A DNA stretch of 12,303 bases from positions 1 through 12,303 of the forward strand of contig JAENIV010000051.1 in the NCBI GenBank assembly GCA_016844295.1, read 5' to 3'. Of the stretch, positions 1 to 5,648 are shown piece by piece (the stretch's first letter is position 1; every line of letters begins with the position of its first letter). Source of the DNA: Candidatus Berkelbacteria bacterium. GTDB taxonomy: Bacteria; Patescibacteriota; UBA1384; UBA12157; JAENIV01. Below the pieces are notes generated by a model. It was not told the origin of the DNA. It worked only from the letters and a program-made list of their open reading frames with translations, and made no database searches. Position numbers and translations under genes: made by a program.

Positions 1-1
1 T

Positions 2-670
2 TTAGCCCCGCACCCGGACGATGACGTTTTCGGTATGGGCGGAGCAATTAAAAAAATGACCTCAAACAATGTGAAGGTCGTTGTGGCCTATTTTTGTGAC
101 GGTTCCGGCGGGGTACCGGAAGGCCGCCCTACGGGTGAAGAAATCGGATTACCTCCTAAAAAAGATGAAAATTTAATTAATATCCGTAAAGACGAGGCCC
201 AAAAGGCAAGCCAAATTTTAGGCGTTAGCCAAACCTATTTTTGGGGGTATCAAGACGGAAAATTAGCCGCCGGATCTTCAGCCATTAAAGCCCTAAGCGA
301 CTTGATTGTTAAGGTCAAACCGGATATAATCTTTTTACCGTCTTTTTTGGATAATCACGGAGATCACCGGGTTACAAATGAAATTTTTATCAATGCCACA
401 AGTAAGATTTTACCCGACGATTTTCCGGTCTGGGCATATGAAATTTGGACCCCGATATTTGTCAATCGCTTGATCGATATCACCTTGTATATTAAGACCA
501 AAAGAGAGGCGATTTTAGCCCACGAATCTCAATTAAAAAGTCGAGGTTATGATAAAGCCATTATGGGTTTAAATCAATACCGAGCAGAAATCAATAATCT
601 ATCCGGTTTCGCCGAAGGATTTTTCGCCGCGCCTTTAAAAGTTTACCGAGATTTATATAAAAAAAGTTGA
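2..670 (+). CDS. PIG-L/LmbE family deacetylase (5' truncated by window edge)
   Basis: This is a predicted zinc-dependent N-acetylglucosaminyl deacetylase of the PIG-L/LmbE superfamily; the substrate cannot be read from sequence (GlcNAc-lipids, mycothiol/bacillithiol precursors and antibiotic sugars are family examples). The first ATG is at 35, but the same frame is open to the window edge and encodes LAPHPDDDVFGMGG. The PHPDD zinc/catalytic motif therefore lies at 8-25, upstream of that ATG, so the true start is outside the window. A second family motif, NHGDHRVT, at about 353-376 supplies the HxxH-type metal ligand. The tail (YDKAIMGLNQYRA... AEGFF) also fits the family. The visible part is 222 codons, nearly the full usual length of about 220-240. 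A hairpin and then tRNA-Gln follow. Confidence 0.88.
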   Translation, partial: LAPHPDDDVFGMGGAIKKMTSNNVKVVVAYFCDGSGGVPEGRPTGEEIGLPPKKDENLINIRKDEAQKASQILGVSQTYFWGYQDGKLAAGSSAIKALSDLIVKVKPDIIFLPSFLDNHGDHRVTNEIFINATSKILPDDFPVWAYEIWTPIFVNRLIDITLYIKTKREAILAHESQLKSRGYDKAIMGLNQYRAEINNLSGFAEGFFAAPLKVYRDLYKKS

Positions 671-679
671 GTTTAACGA

Positions 680-707
680 AATCCGCGTATAGCGGATTAA
701 ATATTTT
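680..707 (+). terminator. Possible terminator after the deacetylase
   Basis: AATCCGC (680-686) pairs with GCGGATT (692-698) around a 5-nt loop, followed by AAATATTTTT. The stem is only 7 bp and the T run is interrupted, so it is a weak terminator candidate ending right at the tRNA-Gln 5' end. Confidence 0.4.
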
Positions 708-782
708 TGGGGAGTGGTGTAGCGGTAACACGTCTGCCTCTGGAGCAGAAGTTCGTAGGTTCGAATCCTACCTCCCCAGCCA
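708..782 (+). tRNA. tRNA-Gln (anticodon CTG), CCA encoded
   Basis: A full cloverleaf can be drawn. Acceptor TGGGGAG (708-714) pairs with CTCCCCA (772-778), the discriminator is G779 and CCA is encoded at 780-782. The D stem is GTG/CAC (717-719/729-731). The anticodon stem TCTGC/GCAGA (733-737/745-749) encloses loop CTCTGGA, which puts CTG at positions 34-36. The T arm is GTAGG-TTCGAAT-CCTAC (755-771). The unusual U1 start and the GCCA end are hallmarks of bacterial glutamine tRNAs. The overlapping plus-strand reading frame at 667-894 is a shadow of this gene. Confidence 0.95.
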
Positions 783-794
783 CATTCCTAAGTT

Positions 795-816
795 AAAACC
801 CCTGGAGGGTTTTTTT
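795..816 (+). terminator. Intrinsic terminator after tRNA-Gln
   Basis: AAAACCC (795-801), a 5-nt loop CTGGA, then GGGTTTT running into a seven-T tract. It lies 12 nt past the encoded CCA and ends the tRNA transcript. Confidence 0.75.
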
Positions 817-820
817 GTTC

Positions 821-896
821 GACACTTCGATAGGTTCAGTGTCAACCCTGAGCAAACTTGTCTCGAGCGAAGTCGAGAGAGTCGAAGGGGTTGACC
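821..896 (+). repeat. REP-like dispersed palindromic repeat, copy 1
   Basis: The core, 848-896, aligns with 10136-10183: both read C(T/C)GAGCA..CTTGTCTCGAG, then G(A/G)AG or GGAG, TCGAGAGAGTCGA and finally TTGAC, with one indel and a few substitutions over about 49 nt. It contains the inverted pair CTCGA...TCGAG. The upstream half adds a second hairpin, GACACT (821-826) with AGTGTC (838-843). Similar GTCGA/TCGAC palindromes occur as intergenic repeats in many bacteria. The last six bases serve as a -35 box (see promoter). Confidence 0.75.
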
Positions 897-921
897 ATTT
901 TTTAAAAAATCGTGGTATGAT
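891..921 (+). promoter_or_regulatory. Promoter for the GT2 gene, predicted leaderless transcript
   Basis: The -35 is TTGACC (891-896), which is the 3' end of the REP-like repeat. The -10 is TATGAT (916-921), preceded by TG at 913-914 in the extended -10 position; the spacer is 19 nt. Only 6 nt separate the -10 from the ATG at 928, so transcription should start at or next to the start codon. No Shine-Dalgarno is present. Confidence 0.7.
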
Positions 922-927
922 TTTTTT

Positions 928-1662
928 ATGAAAGTTTTAATAATTTTACCCACCTACAATGAAAAAGACAACGTTAAGCACATCATTGAGGCAATTTATA
1001 AAATCGATAAAAACTTTCATATTTTAGTTGTTGACGATAATTCGCCAGATAAAACCGGGAAAGTTGTCAAAAAAATCATGAAAAAAAATCCTCACGTTTC
1101 TTTGATCGAACGGGATTTTAAAGAAGGGATCGGCCCGGCCTACTTGGTCGGATTCCATTACGGCTTAAAGCATAAATATGATTACATTATCCAGATGGAT
1201 GCTGATTTGTCCCACGATACCGAAATGATACCTGGAATGCTTGCTCTGTGTACCGGGAAAAATTGGGTGATTGGTTCCCGATACACTCGAGGAGGGAAAA
1301 TTATTGGCTGGGAGGCACAAAGAAAATTCTTAAGTTGGTTTGGTAACTGGTATACAAAATTGATTTTGGGTTTTAAAATTAAGGATTGGACGGCCGGTTT
1401 TTGTGTCTGGCCCAAGGAAATTCTTGCTTCTTTTGATTTAAATGCCGACGAATTTCCTAACGGTTACTCTTTCCAAATCGCTTTAAAACAAAAAGCCCTT
1501 GATCTTGGTTACGAACCAATCGAGGTGCCCATAACATTCAGAGAACGGCGACATGGAAAAACTAAAATTGCCGGCGGGATAATTAATGAAGCCGCCGTCA
1601 CGGTTTTAAGGTTAAAATTTTCGAAAAACCATAGACGAAAACCAAAATCAAGGGTAAAATAG
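928..1662 (+). CDS. Polyprenol/dolichyl-phosphate mannose synthase-like GT2 glycosyltransferase
   Basis: This is probably an inverting family-2 glycosyltransferase that moves a sugar (typically mannose from GDP-mannose) onto polyprenyl phosphate at the inner face of the membrane, giving a lipid-linked donor for glycan or protein glycosylation. The 244-residue protein shows the N-terminal LPTYNEKDN motif (8-15), VVDDNSPD (34-41), the metal-binding DAD at 91-93 followed by LSHD, IGSRYTRGG (115-123), and the family tail FRERRHGKTK (204-213). It has no C-terminal membrane segments, like the catalytic-only DPM1 type, so membrane anchoring would need a partner or a basic tail (KNHRRKPKSRVK). It starts at an ATG 6 nt after a -10 box with no Shine-Dalgarno. 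Its 3' end overlaps the likely tRNA-Glu promoter. The exact sugar is an inference from the family. Confidence 0.87.
   Translation: MKVLIILPTYNEKDNVKHIIEAIYKIDKNFHILVVDDNSPDKTGKVVKKIMKKNPHVSLIERDFKEGIGPAYLVGFHYGLKHKYDYIIQMDADLSHDTEMIPGMLALCTGKNWVIGSRYTRGGKIIGWEAQRKFLSWFGNWYTKLILGFKIKDWTAGFCVWPKEILASFDLNADEFPNGYSFQIALKQKALDLGYEPIEVPITFRERRHGKTKIAGGIINEAAVTVLRLKFSKNHRRKPKSRVK
1632..1660 (+). promoter_or_regulatory. Candidate tRNA-Glu promoter inside the GT2 3' end
   Basis: TAGACG (1632-1637), a 17-nt spacer, then TAAAAT (1655-1660), which sits 8 nt before the tRNA 5' end and overlaps the GT2 stop codon. The spacing fits, but the -35 matches only four of six bases. Confidence 0.4.
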
Positions 1663-1668
1663 GTTTGT

Positions 1669-1744
1669 GGCGCCATCGTCTAGTGGCCTAGGACGCAGGA
1701 TTCTCATTCCTGTAACACGGGTTCGACTCCCGTTGGCGCTACCA
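1669..1744 (+). tRNA. tRNA-Glu (anticodon CTC), CCA encoded
   Basis: Acceptor GGCGCCA (1669-1675) pairs with TGGCGCT (1734-1740), with a G-U first pair. The discriminator is A1741 and CCA is encoded at 1742-1744. Anticodon stem CAGGA/TCCTG encloses loop TTCTCAT, giving CTC. The T arm is ACGGG-TTCGACT-CCCGT (1717-1733). The D-arm start TCGTCTAGTGGCC is typical of bacterial glutamate tRNAs. The gene begins 6 nt after the GT2 stop codon. Confidence 0.95.
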
Positions 1745-1811
1745 CGTAAAATTGGCTTCGCCACGTATAAAAATTTACGTGGCTTCGCCAATCACGTGGC
1801 AAGCCAATTTG
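1742..1811. repeat. Palindrome cluster downstream of tRNA-Glu
   Basis: CCACGTAAA (1742-1750) starts within the tRNA CCA and pairs with TTTACGTGG (1774-1782). Nested in it are two TTCG-tetraloop hairpins, TTGGCTTCGCCA (1752-1763) and GTGGCTTCGCCA (1780-1791). A further CACGTGG and an AAGCCAATTT (1801-1810) can pair with AAATTGGCTT (1748-1757). Several alternative folds exclude one another. No coding signal is seen; the reading frame at 1752-1940 is an artefact of these repeats. Confidence 0.65.
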
Positions 1812-1817
1812 AGTGTG

Positions 1818-1851
1818 AAACGTGAATGCCCGAAAGGGCATTTTTACGTTT
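1818..1851 (+). terminator. Long terminator-like hairpin before the GIY-YIG gene
   Basis: Inner stem ATGCCC-GAAA-GGGCAT (1826-1841) is followed by TTTT. The outer arms AAACGT (1818-1823) and ACGTTT (1846-1851) extend the stem. It likely ends the tRNA-Glu transcript and isolates it from the next promoter. Confidence 0.7.
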
Positions 1852-1858
1852 ACAAATG

Positions 1859-1864
1859 TATAAT
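1859..1864 (+). promoter_or_regulatory. -10 box for the GIY-YIG gene, predicted leaderless
   Basis: A consensus TATAAT lies exactly 6 nt before the ATG at 1871, with no Shine-Dalgarno between them. No convincing -35 is visible because that position falls in the terminator hairpin. Confidence 0.6.
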
Positions 1865-1870
1865 TAAATT

Positions 1871-2125
1871 ATGTATTATATTTATGTGTTACGAAGTAAA
1901 AAAGATCAAAGCCTGTATATCGGTTACACTGCAAATTTGAAGCAGAGAATATCAGATCATAATAAAGGTCAATCATACTTCACTAAAAGAAAAATACCTT
2001 ATGAATTTATATATGGCGAGATATATATTGACAAAAGAGACGCGAAAGGCAGAGAAAAGTTTCTGAAAAGTGGGGCAGGATGGCGATTTCTAAAAAAACA
2101 AATCAAATATATATTAGAACCATAG
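1871..2125 (+). CDS. GIY-YIG nuclease-superfamily mini-protein
   Basis: This 84-residue protein consists of a single GIY-YIG domain of the solo UPF0213/YhbQ-like kind. YYIYVLRS (2-9) stands for the GIY strand and YIGYT (16-20) for YIG, followed by the conserved arginine in LKQRISDHN. The metal-binding glutamate is probably the one in GREKFLKSG near residue 62, with the usual GWRFLKK tail. The family cuts DNA in repair, recombination or mobile-element contexts, but the cellular role of the solo members is not established. They are very common in CPR genomes, which supports the taxonomic guess. The gene stands alone between a terminator and a long non-coding stretch. Confidence 0.88.
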   Translation: MYYIYVLRSKKDQSLYIGYTANLKQRISDHNKGQSYFTKRKIPYEFIYGEIYIDKRDAKGREKFLKSGAGWRFLKKQIKYILEP

Positions 2126-2413
2126 AGATTCGGTCCTGGACAACGAATTGAGCGTCTAATCGTGATAAGATTGAATTGTTATTCTTATTATGAGAGAATA
2201 TGGGTAGAATTTTACACATTTAATTTTTGCCTAACCCTCATTTGTTAGTGAGGTATGGCAAATCCACTGCGACATAGAGACGGCGTTTCTACCTACCACA
2301 CGTCGCAGTGGTCCCTGTCAGAAATGGCAGGAGGCGGTTTCCGAAAGGGAATCGTCGGCAAGGGGAAACGCCCTTTCTGTTTCTACCTGCCATCTAAAAT
2401 CCACTGCGACAAA
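2126..2413 (+). other. 288-nt non-coding stretch with a multi-hairpin RNA/DNA structure
   Basis: The frame opened by the ATG at 2255 has no protein-like sequence before 2414, so this is non-coding. Structure begins at 2231 (CCTCA/TGAGG, 2236-2240/2249-2253). CCACTGCGAC occurs at 2264-2273 and 2401-2410, and its exact complement GTCGCAGTGG at 2302-2311. Local GAAA-loop hairpins are CCTGTCA/TGGCAGG (2314-2331) and GGTTTCC/GGGAATC (2336-2353, with G-U pairs). GGCAGG (2326-2331) can instead pair with CCTGCC (2386-2391), and GGCGTTTC (2282-2289) with GAAACGCC (2365-2372). GTTTCTACCTACCA (2285-2298) recurs at 2379-2392 with one change. It matches no RNA family I recognise. A regulatory leader or a degenerate palindromic mobile element are both possible. 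Confidence 0.6.
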
Positions 2414-3199
2414 ATGAAAAAAGATATTATCAATCGCTTCTTTAAGCATTCGGCTTTGAAATTTTTTGATTTTTCAAAAACCAACATTGTTTATAGCAAG
2501 CAAATTAAAAAATCGCTAAATGCGACCTCTGAAAATTACAGCACTTGGCGTGCTTACCAAATCATTTATTTAATTTGGAATAAATGGTCGGTTTTTGCTA
2601 ACTCTTTTAATCAGAACGGCCAGAAAAACTTTGAGAAGGTATTTAATGAGACCTTGAGAATTTTATTTTTGGAATCTGGTTTTATGTCCGGTAATACTTT
2701 AGATTTAGGCGGCGGTTGTGGCTCTTTGATTGCTTATTGGCAGTCAGATAACAAATCCCACTATTTCAACCAAGACCCGAATGTTCGGACTTATGAGTAT
2801 TGTTTGGGCGAGGATGATACCGCTATTTTTGTTGAAGGTTTTGCCGAAAATCTACCCTACAAGGACCAAGTTTTTGATTCCATCCTAATCGCTGATGCCT
2901 TGGACCATTTTGTCGACCCAAAAAGAGCCTTGCGTGAATGTAGCCGAGTTTTGAAACCGAATGGGTCATTGCTTATAGTTCATAGCTTTAGGAATGAAAA
3001 ATATGCCAAATCAATTATTAAAAGGTTAAATACAAGGTTTATGCTATATCTAAATAGAAGAGCCCATAATAATACCTTTGAAAATGGAGAGGTTACGGCC
3101 TTTCTTGAAACCATTGGCTTTGATAGTTTTAGCGAACTTAATAAGTTAGTCGGAGATTCTTGTATTGAAATATCCTCACTTAAAGCAGTAAAAGAATAG
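2414..3199 (+). CDS. Class I SAM-dependent methyltransferase
   Basis: This protein of 261 residues carries one Rossmann-like methyltransferase domain of the Methyltransf_11 type. Motif I is LDLGGGCGSL at about 96-105. Motif II/acidic loop is FNQDPN, which binds the ribose of SAM. FAENLPYKDQVFDSILIADAL, in two parts, covers the motif III and IV region, and RVLKPNGSLLIVHS is the typical post-IV strand. The N-terminal 90 residues are an alpha-helical cap. The substrate cannot be inferred. I choose ATG 2414 rather than 2255 because the extra 53 codons would translate the palindromic region and show no protein character. There is no clear Shine-Dalgarno, and the bases just before the ATG lie in one arm of the structured leader. 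Confidence 0.85.
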   Translation: MKKDIINRFFKHSALKFFDFSKTNIVYSKQIKKSLNATSENYSTWRAYQIIYLIWNKWSVFANSFNQNGQKNFEKVFNETLRILFLESGFMSGNTLDLGGGCGSLIAYWQSDNKSHYFNQDPNVRTYEYCLGEDDTAIFVEGFAENLPYKDQVFDSILIADALDHFVDPKRALRECSRVLKPNGSLLIVHSFRNEKYAKSIIKRLNTRFMLYLNRRAHNNTFENGEVTAFLETIGFDSFSELNKLVGDSCIEISSLKAVKE

Positions 3200-3206
3200 A
3201 GCAATT

Positions 3207-3282
3207 TACGCTGGAATAGCCAAAAACTGCTTTATTTGTGTTATGCTTAACTCGGGATATGTGAAGATTTCCTTCCAGCGTA
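3207..3282. repeat. 10-bp inverted repeat with 56-nt spacer
   Basis: TACGCTGGAA (3207-3216) is perfectly complementary to TTCCAGCGTA (3273-3282). Its function is unknown; it lies just after the methyltransferase stop. Nothing else is recognisable between 3200 and 3320. Confidence 0.55.
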
Positions 3283-3318
3283 TAGTTCTAAATATGTCGC
3301 ATAGCCCCTTGCCAATAA

Positions 3319-3345
3319 AAAATGACCTTCAGTAGGTCTATTTTT
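3319..3345 (+). terminator. Intrinsic terminator (possibly bidirectional)
   Basis: GACCT (3324-3328), loop TCAGT, AGGTC (3334-3338), then TATTTTT, with a matching A run on the 5' side. It marks the end of the AT-rich block before the GC-rich island. Confidence 0.6.
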
Positions 3346-3375
3346 ATAAAACTTTAAAATAATTAGATAAAGAGA

Positions 3376-3406
3376 AGGCGCCCGGCCGCAGTGCGGCCGG
3401 GCGCCT
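3376..3406. terminator. Very strong GC hairpin at the left edge of the GC-rich island
   Basis: AGGCGCCCGGCCGCA (3376-3390) and TGCGGCCGGGCGCCT (3392-3406) form a perfect 15-bp stem around one base. The base composition changes here abruptly from AT-rich to GC-rich. It lies downstream of the minus-strand oxidoreductase and could end its transcript, though the following bases on that strand (TCTCTTTATCT) form only a pyrimidine-rich tract. Confidence 0.55.
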
Positions 3407-3419
3407 GATTCGTCCATAC

Positions 3420-3467
3420 CATCTGAGTCTGTCGCGTGAGCCGATTGGCTCAGGAGAAACTCAGATG
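3420..3467. repeat. Nested inverted repeat overlapping the oxidoreductase stop codon
   Basis: The outer arms are CATCTGAGT (3420-3428) and ACTCAGATG (3459-3467). The inner arms are TGAGCC (3437-3442) and GGCTCA (3447-3452) around GATT. The minus-strand stop codon (3450-3452) sits in the inner arm. Confidence 0.55.
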
Positions 3468-4449
3468 TCGGGGTGCGCCGTTCTGGTTGTGGGAGGCCTC
3501 GGCGGCCCGTACGATAGCCACCGCGTTCTTGGCTTCGGAAAGCGGAACACGGTCAGGCTCTTCGTCATTGTCCACGCAGTCCACGAAGTACTTCACCTCG
3601 ACGAAGTAGCCGCCGAGCGCCGAGATATTGCCAGCCGTCCCGCCAGCCACAGTTGGCACCTCGATAGCCGGAACGTGGGGGTACTCGACCGTGCCACCGG
3701 CGGGATAAACGGTCAACGCGTGCTCGCGGCCAGGACCCATCCGGGAGATCCCACGAGCCCAGGGCATGGCTCACGGCTTCGTTGGGGTGCTCCAGCCTTG
3801 TGAAGATACTCACCAGGCCATTCAGGTCGGCGTTGGCGTGGCGAGTATCACGGGCGCCCAAGGCACTGACTCTGGTCGGCTTGCCCAGCATCCACTGCAG
3901 GGTGTCGGCGTCGTGGATGTGGAGATCTACGGCCGCACAGCCGCTCTTCGTCCAGTCGTGCAGCCAGTCCTGCCACCCCCAGGTTGGGGGCGTGCAAGTG
4001 CGAGTGGCGGTAGCGAACTTGATCTTGCCGAGGCGGCCGGAATCCAGGATCTCCTTGACCACCACGTACTCGGGCCAGAACCTCAGGACCTGGCCGATCA
4101 TCATCTTCACGTCGGCCTTCTGCGTGGCCGCGATCATCGCCTCACAGTCTTCGACAGTGAGCGCCATCGGTTTCTCGCAGAGCACGTGCTTGCCTGCGGC
4201 GGCGACCTTCTCGACAACCTCGCGGTGGAGGTAGGTGGGGACACAGACATCCACCATATCCACCTCGCCATAGGCGAGCATTTCATCAACGCTCGCGTAC
4301 ATCGGGATGTTGTACATCTTGGCGAACTTCAGACGGCGTTCCTCGTCGACATCCGCACCTGCCACCAACTTAGCATTCGGCAGCGCGGCATGACATTGGG
4401 CGTGGGTCCCACCCATGAAGCCCCAACCGGCTAGTCCAACTTTCACCAT
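3450..4449 (-). pseudogene. Gfo/Idh/MocA-family oxidoreductase, frameshifted, GC-rich and probably foreign
   Basis: This is an NAD(P)-dependent sugar or inositol dehydrogenase-type enzyme. The first frame (from ATG 4449) has the Rossmann motif GLAGWGFMGG (6-15), the conserved CEKPMAL, and the active-site region VDLHIHDADTLQWMLGKP. After SHALGSWDLPDG the homology jumps to another frame, PGREHALTVYPAGGTVEY, and continues through LSEAKNAVAIVRAAEASHN to the stop at 3450. The lesion is one base near 3735-3745. The two parts together give about 333 residues, the normal family length. Codon use is strongly GC-biased, unlike every neighbour. An in-frame TAA 12 nt upstream of the ATG fixes the start region. 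It could be a decayed transferred gene, a single-base sequencing error, or a chimeric join in the assembly. The sugar substrate is unknown. Confidence 0.8.
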
Positions 4450-4535
4450 CGTCTCTGCTTACCCTCCCGGGGAAGAATTTGTTGGTGCGACTATTCCCGG
4501 CTAAACCTCCTTTCGCTACATGAACCGAGCCTATT

Positions 4536-4564
4536 ATCATACTAATAAAAATCTTATCTGTCAA
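4536..4564 (-). promoter_or_regulatory. Consensus sigma-70 promoter reading into the oxidoreductase
   Basis: On the minus strand TTGACA (4564-4559), a 17-nt spacer and TATGAT (4541-4536) form a near-perfect promoter in AT-rich sequence. About 25 nt downstream lies AAAGGAGG (4513-4506), an ideal Shine-Dalgarno with no start codon at proper distance. The oxidoreductase ATG is 56 nt further on, past a hairpin-forming CCGGGAA...TTCCCCGG. Confidence 0.75.
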
Positions 4565-4649
4565 TCAAGAGGAAAGCCAAACAGTAATCGTTTTTAATCA
4601 GAAGGACAGGCAGACAGCATCGGCCCTTTTACTATCTTAAAAAATAAAT

Positions 4650-4655
4650 TATACT
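4650..4655 (+). promoter_or_regulatory. -10 box for the CcdA-ferredoxin-reductase series
   Basis: TATACT lies 3 nt before ATG 4659 and 9 nt before the in-frame ATG 4665. No Shine-Dalgarno is visible, so the mRNA probably starts within a few bases of the start codon. The -35 region is poor. Confidence 0.45.
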
Positions 4656-4658
4656 CAG

Positions 4659-5345
4659 ATGGATATGTTTTCATCTTCACTATATTTAGTTATCACAGCT
4701 GGACTTTTAGACAGTTTTAATCCGTGCGCGATCGCGGTTTTATTGATTTTTATTGCTTTAATGTTGACTTTTAAAAAATCACGGCGAGTTATTTTAATTT
4801 TAGGTATAACATATATTTTCGCTATATATCTGACTTATTTAGCTATCGGTGTTGGTCTTCTCAGGGCAGCTCATCTTTTTAATATTCCTCAAATATTTAC
4901 CCAAATAATCGGTTGGGTACTGATTGGCTGGGGAGTTTGGGGCTGGAAAGATTATTTTTTTCCAAAACTACCGTTTAAACTTTCAACCTCGGTAAAACAG
5001 AGACAGATTATTGCCTCTTGGGCGGAAAAATTTTCCATTCCTACCACTCTCGTAATGGGATTTTTTGTGGCTATTTTCGGATTTCCGTGTACAGGCGGAA
5101 TTTATTTAGCAACCTTGGCTCTCCTGGCACATCGCGAAACATACTTAAAAGGCATAGGGTTTTTACTTGTCTATAATTTAATGTTTGTCATGCCTCTAAT
5201 TTTAATATTTTTAGCGGCGACTAACCGGTTTGTGGCGGAAAAAATTATCGATTGGAACGAAAAAAAAGCCTCTCACTTGAAATTTATTATTGCCACTATC
5301 ACGATGATTTTAGGATTAATATTAGTTTTTTATTTAACGAAATGA
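4659..5345 (+). CDS. CcdA/DsbD-type membrane thiol-disulfide transporter
   Basis: This is a polytopic membrane protein of the cytochrome c biogenesis (CcdA/DsbD beta-domain) family, which passes electrons from cytoplasmic thioredoxin to thiol proteins outside the membrane. Of 228 residues, about six segments are hydrophobic (near 8-36, 44-70, 80-97, 130-156, 164-187 and 208-226). The two redox cysteines expected of the family are present, in LDSFNPCAIA (C23) and GFPCTGGIYL (C144), one in each half. It heads a series with a ferredoxin and a thioredoxin-reductase-like flavoprotein, which fits a role in moving reducing equivalents outward. With the -10 box ending at 4655, translation may start at the ATG at 4665 rather than 4659. 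Cytochrome c maturation is not implied, since no such genes are in the window. Confidence 0.86.
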   Translation: MDMFSSSLYLVITAGLLDSFNPCAIAVLLIFIALMLTFKKSRRVILILGITYIFAIYLTYLAIGVGLLRAAHLFNIPQIFTQIIGWVLIGWGVWGWKDYFFPKLPFKLSTSVKQRQIIASWAEKFSIPTTLVMGFFVAIFGFPCTGGIYLATLALLAHRETYLKGIGFLLVYNLMFVMPLILIFLAATNRFVAEKIIDWNEKKASHLKFIIATITMILGLILVFYLTK

Positions 5346-5365
5346 TATTATTAAAATGTAAAACA

Positions 5366-5446
5366 TTCCACGAATTTTACACACTAATATTCACTAATCA
5401 GGGGGGGGAAATTATTCGTGTTGATTCGTGAATAAAATTAGTGGAA
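5366..5446. repeat. Inverted array of short tandem units, spacer A (13/10-nt spacing)
   Basis: CAC(G/T)AAT units start at 5369, 5382 and 5392 on the left. The complementary ATT(C/A)GTG units start at 5414, 5424 and 5437 on the right, so the spacings 13,10 are mirrored as 10,13. The arms form a long imperfect hairpin whose mismatches are mainly G-versus-T swaps. A run of eight G (5401-5408) is near the tip. The right arm ends directly at the ferredoxin Shine-Dalgarno (AAGGAG, 5445-5450). Confidence 0.75.
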
Positions 5447-5456
5447 GGAGATTCAA

Positions 5457-5645
5457 ATGAAAAATATTACCGTTGATCAGGCCGGATGCATTGGTTGCGG
5501 TTTATGCGTATCCACGTGCCCGGATGTTTTTGAACTAGGCGAAGACGGCAAGTCGCATGTGAAAGATGCCTCAAAATGCTCTGAGTGTAATTGCCAACAA
5601 GCACTGGATAATTGTCCATCTAAAGCTATTAGTTGGGGAGAATAA
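5457..5645 (+). CDS. Single [4Fe-4S] ferredoxin, Thermotoga type
   Basis: This 62-residue electron carrier is cytoplasmic. The CIGCGLC motif provides C11, C14 and C17, and C53 in NCPSKAI is the fourth ligand of one cubane cluster. CPDVFELGEDGK is characteristic of monocluster ferredoxins such as that of Thermotoga maritima. C21 and C46 match the positions of the structural disulfide in that family. Two further cysteines, C41 and C44, in CSECNC are extra. AAGGAG lies 6 nt before the ATG. Its position between a thiol transporter and a CxxC flavoprotein suggests it donates electrons to, or accepts them from, that flavoprotein; this is an inference from context. Confidence 0.88.
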   Translation: MKNITVDQAGCIGCGLCVSTCPDVFELGEDGKSHVKDASKCSECNCQQALDNCPSKAISWGE

Positions 5646-5648
5646 AAA

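Noticed and set aside
667..894. Plus-strand reading frame of 75 codons
   Set aside because: It translates through tRNA-Gln, its terminator and the REP-like repeat; no protein character.
1752..1940. Plus-strand reading frame of 62 codons
   Set aside because: It covers the palindrome cluster and terminator and then overlaps the GIY-YIG gene in another frame.
2255..2413. N-terminal extension of the methyltransferase
   Set aside because: The 53 codons translate palindromic arms repeated elsewhere in the leader; the protein-like sequence begins at 2414.
3465..4434. Three long plus-strand reading frames opposite the oxidoreductase
   Set aside because: They are antisense shadows typical of GC-rich coding sequence; the minus strand carries the Rossmann, EKP and HIHDAD motifs.
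4370..4564. Minus-strand reading frame using the strong promoter and AAAGGAGG
   Set aside because: Its ATG lies upstream of the -10 box and Shine-Dalgarno and most of it overlaps the oxidoreductase in another frame.
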